A stretch of DNA of 64,000 nucleotides from Rhizobium sp. NLR16a. GTDB lineage: Bacteria > Pseudomonadota > Alphaproteobacteria > Rhizobiales > Rhizobiaceae. How positions within the stretch are numbered: the first letter of the stretch is position 1; each line of letters opens with the position of its first letter. The stretch lies in the NCBI RefSeq assembly GCF_017948245.1, contig NZ_CP072868.1, positions 372,001 to 436,000 on the forward strand, read 5' to 3'. This document shows positions 48,584-60,304 of the stretch, one piece after another. A program made the position numbers and the translations under genes. The notes under the pieces were generated by a model. It was not told the DNA's origin. It worked only from the letters and a program-made list of their open reading frames with translations, and searched no databases.

Positions 48584-50461
48584 TCAGGCGCTTTGGCGTT
48601 CGAATCCCTGCTGCCGACGCAAGTGCACCAGCAACAGCGCAATGGCGGCGGGGGTCATGCCCTCGACAATCGCCGCCTGGGCAACGTTGAACGGGCGAGC
48701 AGCATTGAGCTTAGCCTTGAGTTCATTCGAAAGCCCAGAGAGAGCGTCATAATTGAAATCCGCCGGTATCCGCCGCTCCTCGTCGCGCTGCTGGTCGGCA
48801 ATCGCCGCCGCTTGCCGATCGAGGTAAACCGAGTAACCCGCCTCAATCTCCAACGCCTCCATGACTTTTGGCCGGAGCCCACCCAATTCTTCCGGCCAAA
48901 CCTGTCGAAGTGCGGCGAAATCATAGGCCGGATAGGACAAGAGATCGTAGGCCGTCCGGCGCTGGCCATCGAGGTTGATGTTCAGGCCCGCCCGTCGCGC
49001 CTGGTTGGGCGTCACCGTCAGCGCCATCAGTTGGGCGCGGCCAGCGTCAATCTCGGCCTGATAGGCCGTGAATCGCTCGGCGCGCTCGGCGCCCACACAT
49101 CCAAGCTCCATTGCCAGCGGTGTCAGCCGCGCGTCCGCGTTGTCGGCGCGCAAAGTCAGGCGGTATTCCGCACGCGAGGTAAACATTCGATACGGCTCCG
49201 TAACGCCACGCGACGTCAGGTCGTCGATCATCACGCCAATATAGGAGCTTGTACGGCTGAAATGGAACGGTTCCGAATCGGAACTGCGTAGTGCGGCATT
49301 CAATCCAGCTGCCAGTCCCTGGGCCGCGGCCTCCTCATAGCCGGTGGTGCCATTAATCTGGCCCGCGAGGAACAGACCTCTCAGTCGCTTGACCTCAAGC
49401 GATGGGGTAAGCTCTCTTGGATCGACATGGTCATATTCGATGGCATAACCCGGCTGCAGTATCTTGGCAGATTCGAGGCCCGGAATGGTCTTGATGAAAG
49501 CAGCTTGAACTTCGGCCGGCAGCGACGTCGAAATGCCGTTCGGATAAACCGTGTCGTCATCCAGTCCCTCAGGCTCAAGAAAGACCTGATGCCCGTCGCG
49601 TTCTCCGAATTTCACCAGCTTATCTTCGATGGACGGGCAGTAGCGCGGCCCGACGCCTTCGATCTGGCCGGAATACATCGCCGAGCGCTTGATATTCTCG
49701 ATAATGATGCGGTGTGTCGCCTCGGTCGTCCTGGTAACGCCGCATTCAACCTGCCGCGTGGTGATGGAATTCGTCATGAGGGAAAAGGGCACAAGTTCCT
49801 CATCCGCACCCTGTCGGCCGACGGAGTCCCAGTCGATCGTCTTGCCATCAAGCCGGGCCGGCGTTCCGGTCTTCAACCGTCCCAGCCGCAGCCCCAACCG
49901 CGCCAGGGTGGCGGACAGGCCGATCGACGGAGCTTCGCCGACACGACCAGCAGGCGTCTTTGCAGCGCCGATATGAATAAGGCCGCGCAGGAAGGTGCCG
50001 GTTGTCAAGACCACCGCCGGCGCCTGAAGCCGTCGACCGTCTTTCATGATGACGCCAGCAACACGGCCATCGAGCACATCGAGATCAAATGCGTCGCCCT
50101 CGATAATGTCCAAGCCTGGCATTGCTTCGATTGCGGCGAGCATCGCCAGCCGGTAAAGCTTTCGGTCTGCCTGGGTCCGTGGACCCCGCACAGCGGCGCC
50201 CTTTTTGCGGTTCAGCATTCTGAACTGGATGCCGGCAACATCGGCAACCCGGCCCATCAGGCCATCCATCGCGTCGATCTCACGAACCAGATGTCCCTTT
50301 CCGAGCCCGCCGATCGCCGGATTGCAGGACATGACCCCGATCGTGTCTCGTCTGTGAGTAACCAGCGCAGTTTTCGCACCGAGGCGCGCAGCCGCACTGG
50401 CTGCCTCGGCCCCTGCATGGCCGCCGCCGATGACGATCACATCATAGCCACTATCGGTCAT
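48584..50461 (-). CDS. mnmG: tRNA uridine 5-carboxymethylaminomethyl modification enzyme MnmG
   Basis: 625 residues. FAD-binding [19 protein letters not shown] at the N-terminus, the strongly conserved [23 protein letters not shown] and [22 protein letters not shown]. With MnmE it modifies wobble U34 of several tRNAs. It follows mnmE in the same direction, 69 bases apart, with two parS-like palindromes in the gap. Confidence 0.97.
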   Translation of the reverse strand: MTDSGYDVIVIGGGHAGAEAASAAARLGAKTALVTHRRDTIGVMSCNPAIGGLGKGHLVREIDAMDGLMGRVADVAGIQFRMLNRKKGAAVRGPRTQADRKLYRLAMLAAIEAMPGLDIIEGDAFDLDVLDGRVAGVIMKDGRRLQAPAVVLTTGTFLRGLIHIGAAKTPAGRVGEAPSIGLSATLARLGLRLGRLKTGTPARLDGKTIDWDSVGRQGADEELVPFSLMTNSITTRQVECGVTRTTEATHRIIIENIKRSAMYSGQIEGVGPRYCPSIEDKLVKFGERDGHQVFLEPEGLDDDTVYPNGISTSLPAEVQAAFIKTIPGLESAKILQPGYAIEYDHVDPRELTPSLEVKRLRGLFLAGQINGTTGYEEAAAQGLAAGLNAALRSSDSEPFHFSRTSSYIGVMIDDLTSRGVTEPYRMFTSRAEYRLTLRADNADARLTPLAMELGCVGAERAERFTAYQAEIDAGRAQLMALTVTPNQARRAGLNINLDGQRRTAYDLLSYPAYDFAALRQVWPEELGGLRPKVMEALEIEAGYSVYLDRQAAAIADQQRDEERRIPADFNYDALSGLSNELKAKLNAARPFNVAQAAIVEGMTPAAIALLLVHLRRQQGFERQSA

Positions 50462-50482
50462 ATCAAAACTCCAAAACAGCAG

Positions 50483-50498
50483 GGTTTCACGTGAACCT
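50483..50498. promoter_or_regulatory. Weak parS-like palindrome (13/16)
   Basis: GGTTTCACGTGAACCT keeps TTTCACGTGAA but differs at three outer positions. Lies in the mnmE-mnmG gap, 20 bases from a second site. Confidence 0.5.
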
Positions 50499-50517
50499 GA
50501 GAGGCGCCGCCGGAAAA

Positions 50518-50533
50518 GGTTTCACGTGAATCA
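50518..50533. promoter_or_regulatory. parS-like palindrome (14/16)
   Basis: GGTTTCACGTGAATCA, two mismatches to parS. It overlaps the mnmE stop codon. Confidence 0.6.
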
Positions 50534-51844
50534 CTTGCCGATGCAAAACTCCGAGAAGATCACGTCGAGCAGCTGTTCGACATCCACCCGCCCGGTAATT
50601 CTCCCCAGGTATTCAGCCGCAAGCCGAAGCTGTTCGGTGCGCAGTTCAAGATCTGCGTCAATCTCCGAGATTGCCGCGTCGAGCGCCGCCAAACATTTCG
50701 TCAGCGAATCCTTGTGCCGCTGCCGGCTGGGGATGGCCAGAGACAGGCCACTGAAACGCTCGGCGACAATGCCCCCGATCAGCTGGCGCAACTCCGACAG
50801 ACCGTCACCGGTCAGCGTCGAAATCTGCAGGTCATAGCGATCCGAACCAGTTTCAACGAGATCCTTCTTCGTTCCGACAGTAACATGGGGCAAAGTCTGC
50901 TCCAAGTCGCCGGGAATCAACGGATTGCTCATGTCGACCAACAGCAGCGCTAGATCGGCATCACGAAGCGCAACACGCGCGCGTCGCACGCCCTCCATTT
51001 CCACCCGGTCGTCCACCTGGCGCAGACCGGCGGTGTCATAGAGTTTGACAAGATAGCCGTCAATATCGAGATCGACTTGCAGCACATCACGGGTCGTTCC
51101 GGCAATGTCCGTGACGATTGCGACGTCACGCCGGGCCAGAGCGTTCAGCAGGCTCGATTTTCCGGCATTCGGAGCGCCGGCGATCACCACTTTAAAGCCG
51201 TCCCTGATGATTTCGCCCGCCGAGGCCGATTTGAGATGAAGGCCAATATCGTCACGAAGCCGCTTCATGTCGGTCCAGACCATATCCGAGACGGAGCCTG
51301 GAACGTCGTCTTCGTCGGGGAAATCAAACTCAGCCTCGATCAAGGCCCGAGCCCGGGTTAATCGTTCCGCCCACGAATCGTAAATTGCCGAGACACCGCC
51401 GGCACTCTGCTCCACGGCGAGACGACGCTGCATTTCTGTTTCGGCGCCGATCAGGTCGGCGAGCCCCTCAACCTCGACAAGATCAAGCTTGCCGTTTTCA
51501 AAGGCCCGCCGCGAAAACTCGCCTTCGTTGGCCATACGAACACCTGGAATATCGCCGAGTTCGGAGAACAATGCCGCCAGCACGGCCTTACTGCCGTGGA
51601 TCTGCAACTCGGCCACATCCTCGCCGGTGAAGGAGTGCGGGGCGGGAAAAAACAGCACCAAGCCGTTGTCGATCGGCTGGCTGTTACGAGTCCGAATCGT
51701 TTTGTAGGAAGCCGATCGGTCCGCCGGCACGGATCCCGCCAGCCGGGCCAATATATCTCTGGTCAGCGGACCGCTGACGCGGACGACCGAAACACCCGAG
51801 GGCGGAGCACCGCTCGAAAGCGCATAGATGGTATCATTCAACAT
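50531..51844 (-). CDS. mnmE: tRNA modification GTPase MnmE
   Basis: 437 residues. N-terminal tetrahydrofolate-binding domain ([23 protein letters not shown]), a G domain in the middle with [31 protein letters not shown] (P-loop and switch I), DTAGLR and the C-terminal CIGK cysteine motif. Partner of MnmG in U34 modification. Start 51844 (MLNDTIY) was chosen; ATG at 51850 is two codons earlier. rho lies 107 bases upstream on the same strand. Confidence 0.95.
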   Translation of the reverse strand: MLNDTIYALSSGAPPSGVSVVRVSGPLTRDILARLAGSVPADRSASYKTIRTRNSQPIDNGLVLFFPAPHSFTGEDVAELQIHGSKAVLAALFSELGDIPGVRMANEGEFSRRAFENGKLDLVEVEGLADLIGAETEMQRRLAVEQSAGGVSAIYDSWAERLTRARALIEAEFDFPDEDDVPGSVSDMVWTDMKRLRDDIGLHLKSASAGEIIRDGFKVVIAGAPNAGKSSLLNALARRDVAIVTDIAGTTRDVLQVDLDIDGYLVKLYDTAGLRQVDDRVEMEGVRRARVALRDADLALLLVDMSNPLIPGDLEQTLPHVTVGTKKDLVETGSDRYDLQISTLTGDGLSELRQLIGGIVAERFSGLSLAIPSRQRHKDSLTKCLAALDAAISEIDADLELRTEQLRLAAEYLGRITGRVDVEQLLDVIFSEFCIGK

Positions 51845-51951
51845 GGCCATGCGTCCGGTTCTCAGTTCGAGTCCGAATCGATTCCCTCCAACAAAAAGCT
51901 GGCGACATCGAGACGATGCGCCAGCTCTCACAATCGGAATCCGGCTAAGGA

Positions 51952-53217
<1,266 letters not shown>

Positions 53218-53417
53218 GAAGTGACCAATACTCTTTTCAATTTCGAAGGGGAAAGGCGATGTTGGGTCGTATTCGGTACTGCGAAAGGGGCTCGCAGACG
53301 ACTGAAATCTACACACATGCCACGTAGATGAGATGCGCGGAAAATAGCGACTCGTTATCGCCGCCGCAAGGGGGCTGCTTAAAATGAAGCAAATTTAACC
53401 TGAGAGAGGATTTCTCG

Positions 53418-53960
53418 TCAGAACGGCTTCACCACGACGAGGATCACGATCGCGATCATCAGCAATGTCGGCGCCTCGTTCATGAACCGCCAGTAGCGCG
53501 CAGAACGGCGATTTTCATCCCGCTCGAACGCCCGCACGGCGCTGCTGAAGAACATATGGATCGCGGTCAGCAGCACCACCAGACCGATCTTCGCATGCAG
53601 CCAGCCGCCCTGGAACCCGTAGACCGACCAGGCGAGATAGAGACCGAAGATCCAGGTCAGCATCATCGCCGGCGTCATGATGATGCGAAGCAGCCGGCGC
53701 TCCATCACCTTGAAGGTTTCCGACTGCACCGAGCCTGGTTCGGCCTCCGTATGATAGATGAACAACCGCGGCATATAGAACAGCCCTGCCATCCAGGAGA
53801 TGACGGCGATGATATGAAGCGCCTTGATCCAGAGATAGAGGTTGTCGGGATTCCAGGCGAAAAGCCCGACCGCCATCAGCGCGAAGAAGGACAGGGCAAA
53901 ATGCGCGCGGCGCCGGGCGTAAGCGCCAGCTCTGCGGTCCGTCTCTTTTTCCATCGTCAC
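53418..53960 (-). CDS. hemJ: Protoporphyrinogen oxidase HemJ
   Basis: 180 residues, four membrane helices of the HemJ (UPF0093) family. [30 protein letters not shown] carries the conserved heme-coordinating histidines, and [21 protein letters not shown] is the next helix. It oxidises protoporphyrinogen IX in the inner membrane, late in heme synthesis. Overlaps the hemE end by 4 bases (ATGA), so both heme steps are translated together. Confidence 0.93.
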   Translation of the reverse strand: MTMEKETDRRAGAYARRRAHFALSFFALMAVGLFAWNPDNLYLWIKALHIIAVISWMAGLFYMPRLFIYHTEAEPGSVQSETFKVMERRLLRIIMTPAMMLTWIFGLYLAWSVYGFQGGWLHAKIGLVVLLTAIHMFFSSAVRAFERDENRRSARYWRFMNEAPTLLMIAIVILVVVKPF

Positions 53961-55000
53961 GCCCGGGGCATCCGTAAACCCCGCACGCGCTCGACCAGCA
54001 AACGCACCTGTTCGGGGTCGGCTTGCGGCGTGATGCCGTGGCCGAGATTGAAGATCAGCGGTCCATTGCCGAGATGATGAAGAATATCGTCGATACCCTC
54101 TTCCAGCGCCAGGCCGCCGGCAACGACGCGCATCGGATCGAGATTGCCCTGAACCGGACCATCCTTCTGAAGATCGGCGGCAAAGGCCAACGGAACGGAC
54201 CAGTCTAGACCGATCGCATCCGTTCCAGTCTTCTGGCGATAGGTCTTCAGCTGGTATCCCGCACCCTTGGCGAAGGCGATAATGCGCGCCTGCGGCCGTC
54301 GCGCCTTGATCGAGGCGATCATCCGTGCAACCGGCTTGACAGCGAAGGCGTCGAACTCTTTCTCACCGAGAACACCCGCCCAGGAATCGAAAATCTGCAC
54401 GGCATCGGCGCCGGCATCGATCTGCGCCACCAGATAATCGGCCGAAACGTCGGCAAGCAGCATCAGCAGATGCTCGAAGGCGCGGGGATGTTTGTAGGCG
54501 AAGAGACGGGCAGGGGCCTGATCCGCGGTGCCATGGCCGGCGATCATGTACGTCGCAACCGTCCAAGGCGCGCCGCAGAAACCAAGCAGAGCCGTTTCTT
54601 CAGGCAATTCGTGCCGCAACCGCCGCACCGTTTCCAGAACCGGTCTGAGATAATCGACAACGTCGTCGCCACTCAATCTGCCGATGCCCGCTTCATCGAT
54701 TGGATCCATCTCCGGTCCGTGACCTTCAGTGAAACGAACATTCCGCTTCATCGCGTCGGGAATGACGAGGATGTCGGAAAATAGGATCGCTGCATCGAAG
54801 CCATAGCGGCGGATTGGCTGCAAGGTCACTTCGACGGCGTAATCGGGCGTGTAGCAGAGATCGAGGAAACTGCCGGCCTTTGCCCGAGTCTCCCTGTATT
54901 CCGGCAGATAGCGTCCAGCCTGTCTCATCAGCCAGAGAGGAGGAGGGAAAACGCATTCGCCGTCGAGAACCCTCATGATCTTTCGCCGCGTATCGCTCAA
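53957..55000 (-). CDS. hemE: Uroporphyrinogen decarboxylase
   Basis: 347 residues. [20 protein letters not shown] is the catalytic N-terminal signature, and [24 protein letters not shown] and [15 protein letters not shown] are the other conserved parts. Decarboxylates uroporphyrinogen III to coproporphyrinogen III. Start is TTG at 55000 with GGGAAG upstream; ATG at 54976 is possible but would drop the conserved SDTRRKI start. It borders the candidate origin. Confidence 0.95.
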   Translation of the reverse strand: MSDTRRKIMRVLDGECVFPPPLWLMRQAGRYLPEYRETRAKAGSFLDLCYTPDYAVEVTLQPIRRYGFDAAILFSDILVIPDAMKRNVRFTEGHGPEMDPIDEAGIGRLSGDDVVDYLRPVLETVRRLRHELPEETALLGFCGAPWTVATYMIAGHGTADQAPARLFAYKHPRAFEHLLMLLADVSADYLVAQIDAGADAVQIFDSWAGVLGEKEFDAFAVKPVARMIASIKARRPQARIIAFAKGAGYQLKTYRQKTGTDAIGLDWSVPLAFAADLQKDGPVQGNLDPMRVVAGGLALEEGIDDILHHLGNGPLIFNLGHGITPQADPEQVRLLVERVRGLRMPRA

Positions 55001-55217
55001 GCGCGTCTTCCCTATAAAAAATCAAAGATATTTTAAAAGGTTTCTATTTCTTAGAGTCGGTGTCTATCAAGGATTAAAATCCATCCACTGCCGATGCCAT
55101 TTGTCGCGTGTTCGAAGAGAAACTCGAAAGAATTTCTCCATTCCCGTCAATTTCCGGGGAAAATCTGAATCCGAAAGCGATTCCAGATCCTTGCCGGGAG
55201 ACGTGTTTTTTCGCGCC

Positions 55218-55226
55218 TGTGGATAG
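55218..55226 (-). promoter_or_regulatory. DnaA box (8/9)
   Basis: TGTGGATAG differs from the DnaA consensus TGTGGATAA at the last base. Confidence 0.65.
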
Positions 55227-55306
55227 GCTGTGGGTGGCTGGACGACAAGTTGATTTCATCCCCAGCCTCCACAGGAGCGATCGAAACCGGTTAGCAAAAT
55301 TCGAAA

Positions 55307-55315
55307 TGTGGATAA
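55307..55315 (-). promoter_or_regulatory. DnaA box (9/9)
   Basis: TGTGGATAA (TTATCCACA on the other strand), perfect consensus, 86 bases before the ppsR start. Confidence 0.75.
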
Positions 55316-55400
55316 GCAGGCATGTTTTCCCTTGCTCGAGGCAGCCTAGCCGCCTTAGCTCTCCATCATCCAGTCTTTTCAACAGGCAGCGGAAAATAAC

Positions 55401-56222
55401 GTGGAGAACAGAACGAACTTCTTTCATCTGCACCTGATTTCTGACTCGACCGGAGAGACTCTCATCTCCGCCGGCCGCGCCGCTTCGGCGCAGTTCAGAT
55501 CCGCTCAGCCGATCGAGCATGTCTATCCGCTGATCCGCAATCGCAAACAACTGCTGCCGGTTCTTCAGGCGATCGATGATGCGCCCGGGATCGTGCTCTA
55601 CACGATTGTCGACCGCGATCTGGCGAGCCTGATCGACGAACGCTGCGTCGAGATGGGGGTCGCTTCCGTCAATGTCTTGGAGCCGGTCATGAACGCGTTC
55701 CAGATCTATCTCGGCGCCCCGTCCCGCCGCCGGGTCGGCGCCCAGCATGTGATGAATGCCGGTTACTTCGCGCGCATCGAGGCGTTGAACTTCACCATGG
55801 ATCATGACGACGGCCAGATGCCGGATGACTACAATGATGCCGATGTCGTCATCATCGGGATCAGCCGGACATCGAAGACGCCGACCAGCATCTATCTCGC
55901 CAATCGCGGTATCAAGACCGCGAATATTCCGATCGTCTACGGCGTACCCTTGCCGGAGAGCCTGCTCGCAGCAACAAAACCGCTGATCGTCTGCCTGATC
56001 GCCACCACCGACCGCATTTCCCAGGTCCGGGAAAATCGCGTGCTCGGGACGACGCAAGGTTTCGACCGGGAGCACTATACCGATCGAGCCACGATCTCGG
56101 AGGAGCTGAAATATGCCCGCTCCCTCTGCGCCCGCCACGGATGGCCGCTGATCGACGTTACTCGCCGCTCAATCGAGGAAACGGCGGCCGCCATTGTTGC
56201 CCTCCGCCCGAAGCTGCGCTAA
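55401..56222 (+). CDS. ppsR: Pyruvate, water/phosphate dikinase regulatory protein (DUF299)
   Basis: 273 residues. Bifunctional kinase/pyrophosphorylase that switches PEP synthase or pyruvate-phosphate dikinase by reversible threonine phosphorylation. N-terminal [22 protein letters not shown] and the P-loop-like [18 protein letters not shown] are the family marks; [26 protein letters not shown] follows. Starts with GTG. Which dikinase it controls is not shown. First gene of the run ppsR-maf-aroE-coaE-dnaQ. Confidence 0.93.
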   Translation: MENRTNFFHLHLISDSTGETLISAGRAASAQFRSAQPIEHVYPLIRNRKQLLPVLQAIDDAPGIVLYTIVDRDLASLIDERCVEMGVASVNVLEPVMNAFQIYLGAPSRRRVGAQHVMNAGYFARIEALNFTMDHDDGQMPDDYNDADVVIIGISRTSKTPTSIYLANRGIKTANIPIVYGVPLPESLLAATKPLIVCLIATTDRISQVRENRVLGTTQGFDREHYTDRATISEELKYARSLCARHGWPLIDVTRRSIEETAAAIVALRPKLR

Positions 56223-56254
56223 GCGCAGACGAAAAGCCGGGAGTGGGAGAATCC

Positions 56255-56854
56255 ATGACACCGAAACTCATCCTTGCATCGTCAAGCCCTTTTCGGCGAA
56301 TGCTGATGGAAAATGCCGGTCTCTCCTTTGAGGCACATCCCGCTGAGATCGACGAAAGGGCGGTTGAGGCGCCGCTGGAAAAAGCCGCTGCGAAGCCGGA
56401 TACCGTCGCCTGCATCCTGGCCAAGGCTAAAGCCGAAGACGTCAGCACCCGTTTTCCCGAGAGCCTCGTCATCGGTTCGGATCAGACGATGTCGCTCGGC
56501 GACCGCGTTTTCCACAAACCGAAGGACATGGCCGACGCAGCGAACCATCTTCGCGCCCTGTCGGGCACGACCCATCGGCTGAACAGCGCCATCGCTATCG
56601 TCCGCGGCGGCGCCGTTTTGTGGGAGTATGTCGGCCATGCGGAACTGACGATGCGACCCTTGACGGAAGATTTCATCGCCAGGCACTTGGCGCGGGTCGG
56701 CGAACGTGCGCTCTCCAGCGTCGGCGCCTACCAGCTGGAAGGCGAGGGCATTCAACTCTTCGAGAAGATCGAGGGCGACTATTTCACCATACTGGGGTTG
56801 CCGATGCTTCCGCTCCTGAGAAAATTGCGAGAATTCGGAACGATCGATGGATGA
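56255..56854 (+). CDS. Maf-family nucleotide pyrophosphatase
   Basis: 199 residues. [22 protein letters not shown] and the [18 protein letters not shown] loop mark the Maf/YceF family, which removes non-canonical nucleotides (dTTP/UTP or m7GTP types). The exact subgroup is not decided. ATG at 56255 was chosen; an in-frame extension upstream has no support. Overlaps aroE by 8 bases. Confidence 0.9.
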   Translation: MTPKLILASSSPFRRMLMENAGLSFEAHPAEIDERAVEAPLEKAAAKPDTVACILAKAKAEDVSTRFPESLVIGSDQTMSLGDRVFHKPKDMADAANHLRALSGTTHRLNSAIAIVRGGAVLWEYVGHAELTMRPLTEDFIARHLARVGERALSSVGAYQLEGEGIQLFEKIEGDYFTILGLPMLPLLRKLREFGTIDG

Positions 56855-57704
56855 TTCACGTGAAACACTGGGGCCGAACGCGTTTGTCACGGGCTTTCCC
56901 GTCAAGCATTCACGCTCGCCGCTGATCCATGGATACTGGCTGAAGAGACTTGGCCTGCCGGGCAGCTACTGCGCCCACGAGGTGGCGCCGGATGCCTTTC
57001 CGTATTTCATTGCCTCGCTGAAGGACGGCAGTTCCGGTTTTATCGGAGGCAATGTCACCATCCCCCACAAGGAACTTGCCTTCCGGCTCGCCGACAAGCC
57101 GGACGATCTGGCGCATGAGCTCGGTGCCTCGAATACGCTCTGGTTGGAGAATGGCCTCCTGCACGCCACCAATACCGACGGCCGCGGCTTCACCGCCAAT
57201 CTCGACGAGCGCCATCCCGGCTGGGACCGTCATGATACGGCCGTGGTCTTCGGCGCCGGCGGCGCAAGCCGGGCGATCATTCAGGCGGTCCGCGATCGTG
57301 GCTTCAGGGAAATCCATGTCGTCAACCGCACCGTCGAACGCGCGCGCGAACTGGCCGATCGCTTCGGCCCGAGAATTCGAGCCCATCCGGTGGGCGCGCT
57401 TGCCGACGTCATGCATGGCGCTGGCCTCTTCATCAACACGACCTCGCTCGGCATGGATGGCGAAGCGGCGCCGTTGATCGATTTTGCGCCGCTTGCAGCA
57501 GATGCCGTCGTCACCGATATCGTCTACGTCCCCTTGAAGACACCGATCCTGAGACAGGCGGAAGAGCAGGGACTGTCGGTCGTCGATGGTCTCGGCATGC
57601 TGCTGCACCAGGCTGTTCCCGGTTTCGAAAAATGGTTCGGCGAGCGCCCTGTGGTTGATGCGGCACTGCGAGCTCTGATCATTGCTGACATGGAAGCGCA
57701 CTGA
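56847..57704 (+). CDS. aroE: Shikimate dehydrogenase
   Basis: 285 residues. [28 protein letters not shown] (catalytic Lys/Asp region) and [10 protein letters not shown] (NADP-binding) define AroE, which reduces 3-dehydroshikimate in aromatic synthesis. A parS-like site lies over codons 2-7. Coupled to maf by an 8-base overlap and to coaE by one base (TGATG). Confidence 0.95.
   Translation: MDDSRETLGPNAFVTGFPVKHSRSPLIHGYWLKRLGLPGSYCAHEVAPDAFPYFIASLKDGSSGFIGGNVTIPHKELAFRLADKPDDLAHELGASNTLWLENGLLHATNTDGRGFTANLDERHPGWDRHDTAVVFGAGGASRAIIQAVRDRGFREIHVVNRTVERARELADRFGPRIRAHPVGALADVMHGAGLFINTTSLGMDGEAAPLIDFAPLAADAVVTDIVYVPLKTPILRQAEEQGLSVVDGLGMLLHQAVPGFEKWFGERPVVDAALRALIIADMEAH
56852..56867. promoter_or_regulatory. 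parS: parS-like palindrome (15/16) at the start of aroE
   Basis: TGATTCACGTGAAACA, one mismatch to parS. It spans codons 2-7 of aroE, on the right side of the origin, opposite to the other four sites. Confidence 0.78.
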
Positions 57705-58315
57705 TGCTGAAGATCGGACTCACGGGCTCAATCGGAATGGGCAAGTCGACGGTCGGCAAACTCTTTGCCGAAGCGGGAATCCCCTTGAACGATTCCGACG
57801 CTGTGGTCCACGATCTCTACTCCGGGGAGGCAGCGCCGTTGGTGAACGCCGCTTTTCCCGGCACGATGACGGATGGAGCGGTCGACCGGCATGAGCTAGG
57901 CCGCCAGCTCGCGCTTGATCCCGAAGGCTTTAAACGTCTCGAAGCGATCGTTCATCCGCTGGTTCGCAAACGGGAAACGGAATTTCTGGCGCGACAGCAG
58001 GCCGCCGGCGCTGAAATGGTGCTGCTCGATATTCCGCTGCTCTTCGAAACCGGCGCCTGGGAAAGAGTGGATGTCATCGTCGTCGTCAGCACCGATCCAC
58101 AGATTCAGCGTCAGCGGGTGCTTGCACGCGACGACATGACCGAAGAAAAATTCGATATGATTCTCGCTCGCCAGACCCCGGATGCGGAAAAACGACGCCG
58201 CGCCGATTATCTGGTCGACACCAGCCACAGCATTGCCGAGACGCGGGCGCAGGTGCTTGAGATCATCGCCGAACTGAAAATGCGGATTGCCAAGGGAGAT
58301 TTCCGGAATGCGTGA
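57704..58315 (+). CDS. coaE: Dephospho-CoA kinase
   Basis: 203 residues. P-loop GLTGSIGMGKSTVGKLF, LLDIPLLFETGAWERVD (lid/CoA-binding) and RDDMTEEKFDMILARQTPDAEKR are the CoaE marks. Last step of CoA synthesis. Overlaps aroE by one base and dnaQ by 8. Confidence 0.95.
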   Translation: MLKIGLTGSIGMGKSTVGKLFAEAGIPLNDSDAVVHDLYSGEAAPLVNAAFPGTMTDGAVDRHELGRQLALDPEGFKRLEAIVHPLVRKRETEFLARQQAAGAEMVLLDIPLLFETGAWERVDVIVVVSTDPQIQRQRVLARDDMTEEKFDMILARQTPDAEKRRRADYLVDTSHSIAETRAQVLEIIAELKMRIAKGDFRNA

Positions 58316-59030
58316 GATCATCTTCGATACGGAAACCACCGGCCTCGATAACCGCGCCGACCGTATCATCGAAATCGGCGGTATCGAGCTCTTCAACCAT
58401 TTTCCGACCGGCAACACGCTGCATATCTACATCAATCCGGGAGACCAGAAGGTCCATCCGGATGCACTTGCGGTACACGGCATCACCGATGAATTCCTGA
58501 AGGACAAGAAGCCTTTCGCCGCGGTGGCCGACGAAATCCTCGCCTTCTTCGGCGACGGCAAGTGGATTGCTCATAACGCGACCTTCGATATGGGCTTCAT
58601 CAATGCCGAATTCGCGCGCATTGGTTTGCCGCCAATCTTGCCGGACAAGGTGGTCGATACGCTGTCGATGGCGCGGCGCAAGCACCCGATGGGACCGAAC
58701 TCGCTCGACGCCCTTTGCCGGCGTTACGGCATCGACAACTCGCACCGTACCAAACACGGCGCGCTGCTCGACTCCGAACTATTGGCCGAAGTCTATATCG
58801 AGATGATCGGCGGCAGACAGGCAGCGTTCGGCCTGAGCATATCGGGTCAACCCGGCCAGGCGGCCCGCGGTGAAATGGCGATGGAAGACGATATGGCGTT
58901 TGCTGCGGCGCTCGAACGCCCTCGTCCGCTTGGCTCCCGCCTCAGTCAGTCCGAAGCACAGGCGCATGAGGCGCTGGTCGCCAAGCTCGGCGAAAAGGGC
59001 ATCTGGGCGAAATACGCCAGCTCGAATTGA
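58308..59030 (+). CDS. dnaQ: DNA polymerase III epsilon (proofreading exonuclease)
   Basis: 240 residues. FDTETTGLDNRADRIIEIGG (ExoI, Asp/Glu), HNATFDMGFINAEF (ExoII) and YGIDNSHRTKHGALLDSELLAEVYI (ExoIII, His/Asp) show an active 3'-5' exonuclease. It proofreads for the replicative polymerase. ATG 58308 was chosen because the exonuclease domain starts right after; a more upstream frame start overlaps coaE too far. Confidence 0.95.
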   Translation: MREIIFDTETTGLDNRADRIIEIGGIELFNHFPTGNTLHIYINPGDQKVHPDALAVHGITDEFLKDKKPFAAVADEILAFFGDGKWIAHNATFDMGFINAEFARIGLPPILPDKVVDTLSMARRKHPMGPNSLDALCRRYGIDNSHRTKHGALLDSELLAEVYIEMIGGRQAAFGLSISGQPGQAARGEMAMEDDMAFAAALERPRPLGSRLSQSEAQAHEALVAKLGEKGIWAKYASSN

Positions 59031-59055
59031 AAATGCCCGGGACCGGCCCGGGCAT
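59029..59055 (-). terminator. Terminator between dnaQ and secB
   Basis: ATGCCCGGG-CCGGT-CCCGGGCAT stem, followed on the minus strand by TTTTC. It therefore fits secB termination better than dnaQ termination. Confidence 0.75.
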
Positions 59056-59082
59056 CCGCATGTCAGAATCATAAGAATTCGA

Positions 59083-59565
59083 TCAGTTCGGAACGGCCTG
59101 AACCTTGGCGCGGGCCTGTTCTTCGGCAACGCGCTGAGCGAACATCTGCGTGAAGTCGATTGGGTCGATCATCAACGGCGGGAAGCCGCCATTGCGGGTC
59201 ACGTCGGCGATGATCTGACGGGCGAAGGGGAAGAGCATGCGCGGGCACTCGATGAAGAGTACCGGCAGCATGTGCTCCTGCGGGAAGCCGGCAACGCGGA
59301 AGACGCCGCCATAGACGAGTTCGGTGTGGAACACCGTCTTGTCGCCGTCCTTGGCTTCGGCATTCAGCGACAGCACGACATCGAAATCCGTGTCGGAAAG
59401 CGGGTTGGCGTTGACGTTCACATTGATGTTGATCGTCGGCGCCTTGTCGCGGGCCTGCAGAGAACGCGGCGCACCCGGATTTTCGAAGGAGAGGTCCTTG
59501 GTATATTGCGCAAGGATCGAAAGAGTGGGGTTCGTCGCACCGTTGCTGTTGTTATCGTCTGCCAT
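59083..59565 (-). CDS. secB: Protein-export chaperone SecB
   Basis: 160 residues. [78 protein letters not shown] are SecB marks. The tetramer keeps preproteins unfolded and delivers them to SecA. Start 59565 with AGGAAAAG; a frame extension upstream has no support. Confidence 0.96.
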   Translation of the reverse strand: MADDNNSNGATNPTLSILAQYTKDLSFENPGAPRSLQARDKAPTININVNVNANPLSDTDFDVVLSLNAEAKDGDKTVFHTELVYGGVFRVAGFPQEHMLPVLFIECPRMLFPFARQIIADVTRNGGFPPLMIDPIDFTQMFAQRVAEEQARAKVQAVPN

Positions 59566-59666
59566 TGGCTTTTCCTCGAAGGGCATGGGAATGGTGCCGC
59601 CATCTAACATTTCGGGGAGGGGCTTACAACCCTGGGCGCAAGCCGCACCCTATCGCCGGCAAAGCC

Positions 59667-60182
59667 TCAGTCACCGAGATGTTTGCCGGACCATGGCGAG
59701 TTCCGGTTCGGCTCTCTATGATAGTCCTCCTCGTCGAGATCGACCACCTTTGAATTCGGGTTGCGATCGCGGAAACCAGGTTTCGGGCCAGCGCCAAAGC
59801 CGCCCTTGGCGTTGACGACGACGAAGCGTTTGGCGATCGATCGCCAGACGAAATCCCGCAGCGGCGGAATGAGAATGAGGATGGCGATGATATCCGTGAG
59901 GAAGCCGGGAATGATCAGGAGCAGCGCGGCAATGACCGTCATCGCCGGCTTCAGCAGATCGCGTCCGGGCATGACGCCGTTCCGTCCTTCGCTCGACATG
60001 CGCCGCAGGATACCGATCCCCTGCCGGCGCAGCAAGACCACGCCGAGGAGGAAGCTCGCCATGACGAGCGCAAGCGTCAGCGCCAGGCCGATCGCCCGAC
60101 CGACGACGACGAAGCCGGCAATTTCGCCAAGCGGTAGCAACAGAATGAAAGCCGGCAGAATTGAAAAACGCATGGTCGTCAT
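59667..60182 (-). CDS. FxsA-family inner-membrane protein
   Basis: 171 residues. Three to four membrane helices: FSILPAFILLLPLGEIAGFVVVGRAIG, LALTLALVMASFLLGVVLL and MTVIAALLLIIPGFLTDIIAILILIPPLRDF, the typical FxsA pattern, then a polar C-tail. FxsA suppresses F-exclusion of phage T7 in E. coli; its normal role is unknown. 60182 is used; ATG 60173 is possible. Confidence 0.85.
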   Translation of the reverse strand: MTTMRFSILPAFILLLPLGEIAGFVVVGRAIGLALTLALVMASFLLGVVLLRRQGIGILRRMSSEGRNGVMPGRDLLKPAMTVIAALLLIIPGFLTDIIAILILIPPLRDFVWRSIAKRFVVVNAKGGFGAGPKPGFRDRNPNSKVVDLDEEDYHREPNRNSPWSGKHLGD

Positions 60183-60234
60183 GTCCCGGGCTTACCGGTC
60201 TCCTCGTGGCGCCGGCGAAGATGCCAGCCATGAT

Positions 60235-60263
60235 TTGAATCATCTGTATAGGCGGACTATATG
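60235..60263 (+). promoter_or_regulatory. Candidate sigma-70 promoter of the Tim44-like operon
   Basis: TTGAAT, 17-base spacer, TATATG, ending 42 bases before the ATG at 60305. Confidence 0.5.
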
Positions 60264-60304
60264 GGAGTACAAATCAGAGATGTTAACGGCGGTTGCGACA
60301 GGAT

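Larger units (their letters stand above)
55001..55400. other. oriC: Candidate chromosomal replication origin (oriC)
   Basis: The 400-bp gap between divergent hemE and ppsR, the position of the mapped origin in Caulobacter and in Sinorhizobium. An AT-rich tract covers about 55011-55082. DnaA boxes are a perfect TGTGGATAA at 55307-55315 and TGTGGATAG at 55218-55226, with weaker half-matches at 55229 and 55265. GANTC sites (CcrM targets) are at 55054, 55167 and 55179. Genes on both sides point away. No tested origin activity can be read from sequence. Confidence 0.75.
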
